Shown in pieces: positions 1-5,035 of a stretch of DNA of 5,658 bases; the stretch's first letter is position 1; each line of letters begins with the position of its first letter. Origin of the DNA: an uncultured Collinsella sp. (GTDB lineage Bacteria > Actinomycetota > Coriobacteriia > Coriobacteriales > Coriobacteriaceae); contig CAUBGU010000084.1 of the NCBI GenBank assembly GCA_958435545.1, forward strand, positions 1 through 5,658, in the 5' to 3' direction. The position numbers and the translations under genes were made by a program. The notes below the pieces were generated by a model. It had not been told where the DNA came from and ran no database searches. It worked only from the letters and a program-made list of their open reading frames with translations.

Positions 1-125
1 GCCTAATATACCTTTTTTTTGACTTGAATTTCACGAGAATGCTCGAAATTGAAAAGCAAATTTACGTTAAAACGTTTTAAAGACTAAAATAGCAGCTAAA
101 TCCGTATATAAGTCGTTACTTCAAA
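1..125. other. AT-rich non-coding region after whiA
   Basis: No convincing gene is visible here. The base composition is far more AT-rich than the rest of the window. It holds a run of eight T residues (13-20), a 14-bp perfect palindrome (67-80, listed separately), and a weak 9-bp imperfect hairpin (27-50: AATTT/AAATT outside, CGAG/CTCG inside, a 2-nt bulge). On the minus strand the hairpin is followed by A residues, so it does not make an intrinsic terminator for whiA. A TATATT box on the minus strand (5-10), with a poor GTGAAA box 18 nt upstream (29-34), could be the promoter of a further minus-strand gene beyond position 1. That promoter is speculative. Confidence 0.6.
67..80. promoter_or_regulatory. 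14-bp perfect palindrome, possible operator
   Basis: TTAAAACGTTTTAA is a perfect dyad with a central CG step. Many LacI-family repressor operators share that form, though AT-rich palindromes also arise by chance in AT-rich DNA. It lies 46 bp beyond the whiA stop codon and upstream of a possible minus-strand promoter at 5-34, so it could control the next gene to the left. No regulator gene is visible in the window. The palindrome is seen directly; the operator role is inference. Confidence 0.35.
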
Positions 126-1055
126 CTACCTGTTTGCTTCAATGAGCTTTTCAAGCCGTAAAACACGATGGTAGAGGGCTGACTTCGACAAGGGAGGGTC
201 AGCCATCTCCCCCAAATCACGCAGCGACAGATCAGGATAGCGCTCGCGCAGGTCGCAAAAGACCGCCAAGGCATCCGGAAGCGCATCGCGAAGGCCACGC
301 TGCTCGAGCTCGTCGATAAGCGCAAGCTGATGTTGGGCAGCACCGGCGCTTCTGGTTTGGTTGGCGAGCTCGGCATTCACGCGACGGTTCACATCGTTCT
401 TAACCAACTTGACCGCGCGCGCCTCCTCAATCTCGGCAACGCTGCGCTTGGCACCAATCAGCTTTAATAGATGCTCGATTTCCTCGGCGCTCTTAATGTA
501 CACGGCATATGACCCCCGCCGTGCATTAACACGAGCATGGACCCCAATCTGCTCCAACAGATTGCAAAGTCCCTTGGCATATTGCTCGCCCTGCACAGCG
601 ATCTCCAAATGAAAATCGCCGCGTGGATCGGCCACGAAGCCGCCCGCGATGAGCGCGCCGCGGATATAGGCAAGTCTACAGCAAGGACGGGCAACGATAT
701 GTCGGGGTACGCCGGCGACAAGTCCTCCCCTACGGTCGAGGATACCCAGCAGAACCAAGGCCTTATCCAGGTCTGGCTGATCAGGCAAGGTGATGAGGTA
801 GTTTCGAACCTTATGCAAGACAGATTTGCGGACGGTGAACTCCGTTTTGAGCTTAAGGATACGATGCGTCAGCGTGATCATCGTGCGCGCGACGGCTCCC
901 GTCTCAGTCGCAACGGTCAAACGATACCGCCCAGAGCCGGCAAGGGAGAGCGTACCACTCACGCGCGTGAGGGCGGCGAGCGTCGACAAGTCGCAGTATT
1001 CACATTCGGGTTCGCAGCGCGCAAGCTCGTCGCGCACCTCAGCGGTAAACGACAT
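126..1055 (-). CDS. whiA: WhiA-family DNA-binding protein
   Basis: 309 aa, the usual length for WhiA/YvcL. In Streptomyces WhiA is a sporulation transcription factor; in Bacillus YvcL is nucleoid-associated and linked to cell division. The start MSFTAEVRDEL is the family signature and fixes the ATG at 1055. A cysteine-rich stretch follows (C14, C18, C21). The degenerate LAGLIDADG-like homing-endonuclease fold shows in RLAYIRGALIAGGF (about 127-140) with its DPRGDFHLEI continuation, after the paired cysteines 125-126. The C-terminal helix-turn-helix is at about 275-305 (LSLRDLGEMADPPLSKSALYHRV). It starts only 6 nt after the rapZ stop, with a weak GAAGG (1067-1071) 11 nt upstream, so it is almost certainly co-transcribed with rapZ and possibly translationally coupled. 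No terminator is evident after its stop. Confidence 0.96.
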   Translation of the reverse strand: MSFTAEVRDELARCEPECEYCDLSTLAALTRVSGTLSLAGSGRYRLTVATETGAVARTMITLTHRILKLKTEFTVRKSVLHKVRNYLITLPDQPDLDKALVLLGILDRRGGLVAGVPRHIVARPCCRLAYIRGALIAGGFVADPRGDFHLEIAVQGEQYAKGLCNLLEQIGVHARVNARRGSYAVYIKSAEEIEHLLKLIGAKRSVAEIEEARAVKLVKNDVNRRVNAELANQTRSAGAAQHQLALIDELEQRGLRDALPDALAVFCDLRERYPDLSLRDLGEMADPPLSKSALYHRVLRLEKLIEANR

Positions 1056-1061
1056 GCAGGC

Positions 1062-1982
1062 CTATGCCTTCGTGTTGGCGCGCGACAGGTCGCGGTGGGA
1101 GATGCTCACATGATACTGAGCGCCTTCCAGGTAACGGGCCGTGGCCTCGGCAATGGCAACGCTGCGATGCTGGCCGCCCGTGCAGCCGATGGCGATAGAA
1201 AGCTGCGGCTTACCCTCCGCGATATAGCCTGGCATCACCGTATCGAGCAGCTGTGTCCAAGCCTTCCAAAACTCCTGCGTCTTGGGATGGTCCAGAACAA
1301 AATCAGAGACCTTTTTATCGAGACCGGTCATCGTGCGCATCTCGGGATCGTAGAACGGATTGGGCAGGAAGCGGACGTCGATCATAATGTCCGCCTCGAC
1401 GGGCATGCCGTGCTTAAAGCCAAACGAGAACACGTGGACGTCCATGAGCTGCTGGTCGGACAGCTCGGAAAATGCCATACGTAGCTTGTTGCGCAGCGCA
1501 GAGGTACGCAGACGGCTCGTGTCGATAATCATATCGGCTCGGTCGCGCACGCCCTGCAGCTGAAGGCGCTCGCGCTGAATGGCATCGGCCGTAGTCTCCC
1601 CCGGCTTGGCAATGGGATGACGGCGGCGATTTTCGCTGTAGCGACGAATCAGCACCTCGTCAGAGGCCTCGAGAAACACGATGTCACAGCTCATCTCGCG
1701 CTCCTCGAGTGCGGCAACGGCATCGAGCAGCTCATCGAACAAGCCCTGGCTGCGCAGGTCGCAGGTGACGGCAAGATGCCTGCCCACGCCCGTATTGATG
1801 CCGACGAGTTCGGCAAGCTGGGCGATCAGACGCGGAGGCAAGTTGTCGATGCAAAAGTAGCCCATGTCCTCGAACACATGCATGGCCTGCGTTCGGCCCG
1901 ATCCAGACATTCCGGTGATGATGACGATATCGGGGATGCGCTCCGAGCGCTCCGCCGCATCCATGGCATCTCCCTTTTGCAT
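1062..1982 (-). CDS. rapZ: RapZ/YvcJ-family nucleotide-binding protein
   Basis: 306 aa, normal for the family. RapZ is a P-loop protein: in enterobacteria it is an RNA adaptor that controls glucosamine-6-phosphate synthase through GlmZ, and in Bacillus YvcJ binds and hydrolyses nucleotides. The Walker A loop is GMSGSGRT (24-31), with Arg where lysine is classical; I recall the same change in actinobacterial members. After it come the hallmark CIDNLPPRLI, the Walker B-like IVFLEASDEVLIRRYSENRRRHPI, and the conserved C-terminal SFGFKHG, DVRFLPNPFY and GCTGGQHRSV (266-275). The start at 1982 is favoured by AGGAGG at 1988-1993, spacing 5 nt. An in-frame ATG at 1964, with GGGAG 5 nt upstream, is a real alternative and would give 300 aa. 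The usual neighbour yvcK is absent. Confidence 0.95.
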   Translation of the reverse strand: MQKGDAMDAAERSERIPDIVIITGMSGSGRTQAMHVFEDMGYFCIDNLPPRLIAQLAELVGINTGVGRHLAVTCDLRSQGLFDELLDAVAALEEREMSCDIVFLEASDEVLIRRYSENRRRHPIAKPGETTADAIQRERLQLQGVRDRADMIIDTSRLRTSALRNKLRMAFSELSDQQLMDVHVFSFGFKHGMPVEADIMIDVRFLPNPFYDPEMRTMTGLDKKVSDFVLDHPKTQEFWKAWTQLLDTVMPGYIAEGKPQLSIAIGCTGGQHRSVAIAEATARYLEGAQYHVSISHRDLSRANTKA

Positions 1983-1987
1983 GTGCG

Positions 1988-1993
1988 CCTCCT
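1988..1993 (-). promoter_or_regulatory. rapZ ribosome binding site
   Basis: A full AGGAGG sits 5 nt upstream of the ATG at 1982 on the minus strand. It directly follows the U-tract of the terminator-like hairpin 1994-2029, with no nucleotide between. Stem formation or termination there would therefore directly affect access to this site. Confidence 0.7.
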
Positions 1994-2029
1994 AAAACAA
2001 GCGCGGGACCCGGCCAGCGGATCCCGCGC
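1994..2029 (-). terminator. Terminator-like hairpin between nanE and rapZ
   Basis: On the minus strand an 8-bp perfect GC-rich stem, GCGCGGGA (2029-2022) with TCCCGCGC (2008-2001), is followed at once by TTGTTTT (2000-1994). Two more C-G pairs can form inside past a 1-nt bulge, leaving an 8-nt loop. This is a classical intrinsic terminator layout at the end of the nan genes, 51 bp past the nanE stop. The rapZ ribosome binding site starts at the next base, so no rapZ promoter can lie between them. rapZ must be expressed by read-through, or from a promoter upstream of the hairpin, which would then act as a leader attenuator. TATACT at 2048-2053 is a possible -10 box, but I see no good -35. Confidence 0.65.
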
Positions 2030-2080
2030 GATCAATTGCCTTTATTGAGTATACCGCCCCGAGCGGATACGAGGCCTGTC

Positions 2081-2767
2081 TTACGCCTCAAGCGCAGCCT
2101 TGAACCAACTTGTAATACTCGTGGGATGCGTGATGGCGGTGCCGACGACAACGGCCCAGGCGCCAGCATCGATCGCGGCGCGAGCCTCCTCGGGCGTGTG
2201 CACGCGGCCCTCGCAGATGATGGGAAGACCGGGGAATTCCTCGGTCGCCTGACGCAGGAGCGGCAGATCGGGGCCATCGGCCATGGTGCAGTCGATGGCA
2301 GCGACACCGTGAGAAAGCGTGGTAGATACCAGGTCGAAGCCCATATCAACCGCACGGCGAATGTCCTCGATGGTGGCACAATCCGCCATCAGGAGCACAC
2401 CCTCCTCGTGCAGCGGGCGGAAGGTATCCTCGACCGACTTGCCGTCGGGACGCGGACGATCGGTGGCGTCGATCGCCACGATATCGGCACCCGCAGCAAC
2501 GCAGGCGCGAGCGTGACGCAGCGTCGGCGTGATGTAAACGCCCTCGTGCCCATCCTTCCACAGGCCGATAACGGGGACCTCACAGCGACCCTTAATGGCG
2601 GCAATGTCGGCAAGGCCCTGGCAGCGAATGGCGGCGGCACCGCCGAGCTCGCAAGCGCGAGACATTTGAGCCATGGTCTCGGGCGTACGAAGCGGCTCGC
2701 CCATATACGCCTGAACGCTCACGACGAGCTTGCCCTTCAGGGACTGGATCAAAGGATCAACGGTCAT
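2081..2767 (-). CDS. nanE: N-acetylmannosamine-6-phosphate 2-epimerase
   Basis: 228 aa, the normal length of NanE, a cytoplasmic TIM barrel that turns ManNAc-6-P into GlcNAc-6-P, linking sialic acid breakdown to amino sugar metabolism. Visible signatures are LVVSVQA (strand 1), the AAAIRCQG loop, VPVIGLWKD with the likely catalytic lysine K71, ADIVAIDATDRPRP (95-107), MADCAT, GFDLVSTTLSHG, PIICEGRVHTPEEA with the likely catalytic glutamate E186, and the phosphate-binding AVVVGTAITHP. The ATG at 2767 is chosen because the protein begins there as family members do; GAAAGG (2779-2784) lies 11 nt upstream. The frame stays open further upstream, but only by reading through the inverted-repeat element 2794-2891, so an N-terminal extension to 2881 is unlikely. 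It follows the ROK kinase and belongs to the same transcription direction. Confidence 0.95.
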   Translation of the reverse strand: MTVDPLIQSLKGKLVVSVQAYMGEPLRTPETMAQMSRACELGGAAAIRCQGLADIAAIKGRCEVPVIGLWKDGHEGVYITPTLRHARACVAAGADIVAIDATDRPRPDGKSVEDTFRPLHEEGVLLMADCATIEDIRRAVDMGFDLVSTTLSHGVAAIDCTMADGPDLPLLRQATEEFPGLPIICEGRVHTPEEARAAIDAGAWAVVVGTAITHPTSITSWFKAALEA

Positions 2768-2793
2768 GTTCGACTCAACCTTTCTCAAAAACA

Positions 2794-2891
2794 GCCTTCT
2801 GAGACACCGCACCTTGACGTTCAAACCGTCGCTCGCGTACCGAAGTACGCTTCGCTCCTCTTTCACGTCAATCTGCGGCACCTCAGAAGGC
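2794..2891 (-). repeat. Structured inverted-repeat element, copy 1
   Basis: Two 27-nt arms (2865-2891 and 2794-2820) pair at 25 of 27 positions on the minus strand. Three of the pairs (2881.2804, 2880.2805, 2879.2806) are G.U wobbles that exist only if the minus strand is the RNA; on the plus strand they would be A.C mismatches. The one break is a GA/GG internal loop (2873-2872 opposite 2813-2812). The apical part holds a perfect 6-bp hairpin GCGUAC-UUCG-GUACGC (2850-2835), a cUUCGg tetraloop of the extra-stable type; an alternative CGAAG/CUUCG hairpin overlaps it. The helix is followed on the minus strand by TGTTTTTG (2793-2786), so it could act as a terminator or attenuator ahead of nanE. 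The ROK stop is 17 bp upstream and the nanE start 26 bp downstream. It shares its helix with copy 2 at 3948-4043. Confidence 0.75.
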
Positions 2892-2908
2892 GCACTTGGT
2901 AGCTATGT

Positions 2909-3874
2909 TTATTTCAACGACGCAAGAAGGTGTTCGGCGGCACCGATGAGCGGAGCATCGCCCTCAAGAGAACCGATGAGGATCGGCGTGTCCTGAAGCG
3001 GATCGAGCGCCTGGCTGGCATAGCCCTCGTGTACCGAATCCTTCCACGTCTGTGAACGCCAATCGGGACCTTGGTGAATCACGCCACCCGAAAGCACGAT
3101 GACCTCAGGGTCCAGGATGTTAGCGAGCGAGCCCAAGCTGGCACCCAGCGCAAAGCCGGCGTCATGGATGACCTCAGTCGCCTTTGCGTCGCCCGCGCGG
3201 CACAGGTCGTTTACATCGCGACCGACCGAAGGACGGCTGGGGTCGACGCGGCCAAAGCGCTCGTCGTACATGCGACCAATGGAAGTGCCCGAAGCAACAG
3301 ACTCAAGATGGCCAGAACGCCCGCAGGCGCAGGGAATGCCGGCGGCAGCCGAGCACTCGATGTGGCCCATATGACCGGCAGCACCGTGGAAGCCCTGCAT
3401 CACGCGGCCGTTCTCGACATATGCGCCGCCGATGCCCGTACCGATGCCCAGACACAAGACGGAGAACTTGCCCTTGCCGACGCCCCAGTGGGCCTCGCCC
3501 AGAGCATGAGCCTGCACGTCGCCCACCACGGCAACGGGAAGACCAAGGTCCTCGCGCAGACGCGGCCCCAACTGAACGCCAGACCAGCCGGGCATGATCT
3601 CGTTGGCGTAGGCGATGGCGCCCGTCTTGGGGTCGACGACACCGGCGGCGCCAATACCGATACCGAGGACCTCGACATCGGGGTTCGCCTCGAGAGCAGC
3701 CTTGATGGACGCCTCGATGCGCTGGAAAACTGCCTCGCCGCCTTCTTGGGCCTCGGTGGGAACCTCGGCTTCAAAGACCGGATGGGGCACGCCGCCATCA
3801 GCCGGATACTCCATAATGGCAGTCGCAATCTTGGTGCCGCCGATATCGACGGAGCAAACGTACTTGTTCTCCAT
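2909..3874 (-). CDS. nanK: ROK-family kinase, probable N-acetylmannosamine kinase
   Basis: 321 aa, typical ROK length. It should phosphorylate a sugar with ATP in the cytoplasm, most likely ManNAc to ManNAc-6-P for NanE. The N-terminal phosphate loop is VDIGGTKIATAI (9-20); the catalytic Asp is D119 in VVGDVQAHALGE; the second nucleotide loop is GIGTGIGG (143-150). The ROK signature is AGHMGHIE (166-173) followed by CACGRSGHLESVASG (182-196). His replaces the Glu common in glucokinases (AGExGH); as I recall, E. coli NanK also has AGHIGH, which favours ManNAc kinase. The third zinc cysteine (CxCGxxGC) is His189. The C-terminal VIVLSGGV loop is present. The ATG at 3874 is chosen because AAGGAG (3881-3886) lies 6 nt upstream and the protein begins right at the first ROK strand. 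Kinase family is near certain; the substrate is inferred from neighbours and the AGHMGH motif. Confidence 0.88.
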   Translation of the reverse strand: MENKYVCSVDIGGTKIATAIMEYPADGGVPHPVFEAEVPTEAQEGGEAVFQRIEASIKAALEANPDVEVLGIGIGAAGVVDPKTGAIAYANEIMPGWSGVQLGPRLREDLGLPVAVVGDVQAHALGEAHWGVGKGKFSVLCLGIGTGIGGAYVENGRVMQGFHGAAGHMGHIECSAAAGIPCACGRSGHLESVASGTSIGRMYDERFGRVDPSRPSVGRDVNDLCRAGDAKATEVIHDAGFALGASLGSLANILDPEVIVLSGGVIHQGPDWRSQTWKDSVHEGYASQALDPLQDTPILIGSLEGDAPLIGAAEHLLASLK

Positions 3875-3879
3875 GTCGC

Positions 3880-3892
3880 TCTCCTTAGGAGA
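3880..3892 (-). promoter_or_regulatory. ROK kinase ribosome binding site within a small palindrome
   Basis: AAGGAG (3881-3886) lies 6 nt before the ATG at 3874. It is part of a 13-nt palindrome, TCTCCT-A-AGGAGA as read on the minus strand. The arms are too close for an intramolecular hairpin, so the symmetry may be chance or a small protein-binding site. The ribosome binding role is well supported; any operator role is not. Confidence 0.6.
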
Positions 3893-3947
3893 TATAAACA
3901 ACTACAGGAAATGCGCCGTCAGGCTAGCCGTCACAGCGCGGTAAAGG

Positions 3948-4043
3948 TTTTCCAGGTGCCCGAGATCGCCGAGAAGCCGTGTGGCCATTGACCTAATGGG
4001 TCATGGCCGCACGGTTGAACGGCGAGGTCGGGTGCCTGGGAAA
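3948..4043 (+). repeat. Structured inverted-repeat element, copy 2
   Basis: A 96-nt near-continuous hairpin fills most of the gap between nanA and the ROK kinase. The outer helix (3948-3971 with 4020-4043) has 22 of 24 positions paired; its one break is a GA/GG internal loop (3964-3965 opposite 4026-4027). A 3x3 internal loop (3972-3974/4017-4019) leads to an inner helix (3975-3993 with 3999-4016) with one bulged U and a UAAUG loop. Five pairs (3951.4040, 3957.4034, 3958.4033, 3976.4015, 3982.4009) are G.U wobbles only when the plus strand is the RNA, so the plus strand, antisense to the operon, looks like the structured strand. Its base begins 3 nt past the nanA stop. No U-tract follows on either strand, so it is not a standard terminator. 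It shares its outer helix with copy 1. Confidence 0.75.
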
Positions 4044-4046
4044 GCT

Positions 4047-4967
4047 TTAAAGGAGGCCGTTGTCCTGGAGGACCTTCTTAATCGCCTCGACGTTCTCACC
4101 GGTCATGGCCTTCACCGGGCGCGGCATGGTCGGGCTGTCGAAGATGCCCATGAGGTTCATAGCGGTCTTGAAGGCGCCGACGCCACCGGCATAGCCCTGG
4201 ACGCCCGAGGTGACATCCCAGATGTGCGAAATCTCATTGAGGCGATCCTGCTCGGCCTTGACGGTAGCCCAGTCACCAGCCTGAGCGGCCTTCCACTGAC
4301 GCACGTAGCCCTCGGGCTCAACGTTGGCGAGACCCGGGACGGAACCGTCAGCGCCGCCGAGATAGGCGCCGTCGACAACAACCTCGTGACCGGTGAGGAT
4401 GCTCATCGGATGGCCGTTCTTCTCGTTCTCCTGAACGAGGTAGCGGAACGAGATGTCATCACCCGAGGAATCCTTGACGCCAGCAAGGACGCCCTCGGCG
4501 CCGAGCTTGGCAAGGAGCTTCCAGGGGAGCTTGGTGTGAACGCAGACGGGAATGTCATAGGCAAAGATGGGCAGGTCGAGCTCCTCGTGCAGGATGCGGA
4601 AGTGCTCCTCGACCTCGGTCATGCCCTGCAGGGCATAGAACGGGCAGGTGGCGACGAGGGCATCGGCGCCCAGCTCCTGGGCGACCTTGCCGTGCTCAAT
4701 CATGCGCTCGGTCTCGGTATCGATGATGCCGACCAGAACAGGCACACGGTGGTCGACGATACGAACGGCCTCGGCGATAATCTGGCGACGGCGCTCATCG
4801 GTGGAGAAGACGACCTCGCCCGAAGACCCCAAGAAGAACAGACCATCGACGCCGGCATCGATCATGCGGTTGATGCTGCGCTCAAAGGAGGCAACGTCGA
4901 GCTGGTGGTCTTCGGTATCGGGAACAACGACGGGAGGGATAACGCCGGTGAATTTCTGAGTTGCCAC
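4047..4967 (-). CDS. nanA: DapA/NanA-family aldolase, probable N-acetylneuraminate lyase
   Basis: 306 aa from a GTG start, usual for this class I aldolase family, which forms a Schiff base with pyruvate in a cytoplasmic TIM barrel. In this setting it would split Neu5Ac into ManNAc and pyruvate. The pyruvate-carboxylate motif is GSSGE (47-51). The catalytic tyrosine is Y137 in FAYDIP and the Schiff-base lysine is K165 in LAGVKDSSGD; both numbers match those known for E. coli NanA. C-terminally GHEVVVDGAYLGGADGSVPG (193-212) forms the substrate side. The VKDSSGD context and the GHE (E. coli NanA has YDE) resemble the broader DHDPS/keto-acid aldolase branch more than classical NanA, so the family is certain but the substrate rests on the adjoining ROK kinase and nanE. 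The GTG is chosen because AAGGAG (4974-4979) lies 6 nt upstream; the open frame beyond it has no comparable signal. Confidence 0.82.
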   Translation of the reverse strand: MATQKFTGVIPPVVVPDTEDHQLDVASFERSINRMIDAGVDGLFFLGSSGEVVFSTDERRRQIIAEAVRIVDHRVPVLVGIIDTETERMIEHGKVAQELGADALVATCPFYALQGMTEVEEHFRILHEELDLPIFAYDIPVCVHTKLPWKLLAKLGAEGVLAGVKDSSGDDISFRYLVQENEKNGHPMSILTGHEVVVDGAYLGGADGSVPGLANVEPEGYVRQWKAAQAGDWATVKAEQDRLNEISHIWDVTSGVQGYAGGVGAFKTAMNLMGIFDSPTMPRPVKAMTGENVEAIKKVLQDNGLL

Positions 4968-4973
4968 AAGAAT

Positions 4974-4979
4974 CTCCTT
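4974..4979 (-). promoter_or_regulatory. nanA ribosome binding site fixing a GTG start
   Basis: AAGGAG lies 6 nt upstream of the GTG at 4967. It decides the start of nanA in favour of GTG over any codon further upstream in the open frame. It is also only 11 nt past the foot of the hairpin at 4991-5009. Confidence 0.7.
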
Positions 4980-4990
4980 AGCTGTCTGGC

Positions 4991-5009
4991 GAGCGGCCCT
5001 ATGCCGCTC
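4991..5009. other. 7-bp hairpin between the hydrolase gene and nanA
   Basis: GAGCGGC (4991-4997) and GCCGCTC (5003-5009) form a perfect 7-bp stem with a 5-nt loop in the 68-bp gap between the hydrolase stop and the nanA start. No T-tract follows on the minus strand, so it is not a standard intrinsic terminator for the hydrolase gene. It could be a stabiliser or RNA-processing site within a polycistronic message. It does not share the helix of the two elements at 2794-2891 and 3948-4043. Confidence 0.5.
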
Positions 5010-5035
5010 ACTCTTGTTGGCAGTGTCCAGGCCGT

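Noticed and set aside
27..50. Hairpin beyond whiA as its terminator
   Set aside because: The stem is mostly A-T, has a 2-nt bulge, and is followed by A residues rather than T on the minus strand.
537..1484. Long plus-strand open frame over whiA and rapZ
   Set aside because: It is antisense to two clearly conserved genes, and its translation shows no family motif. Long antisense frames are common in GC-rich coding DNA.
2768..2881. N-terminal extension of nanE by 38 residues from an ATG at 2881
   Set aside because: The extension is read through the structured inverted repeat, gives an Arg/Lys-rich sequence unlike NanE, and family proteins begin at the ATG at 2767.
2794..2891. Insertion-sequence or CRISPR origin for the inverted repeat
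   Set aside because: There is no transposase, no visible target-site duplication and no regular repeat-spacer array. The strand-specific wobbles and compensatory changes fit RNA structure better, although a non-autonomous palindromic repeat family remains possible.
3872..3895. Promoter (TATATC near 3890) directly before the ROK kinase
   Set aside because: It overlaps the leader so closely that transcription would start at or within the ribosome binding site, and there is no matching -35 box.
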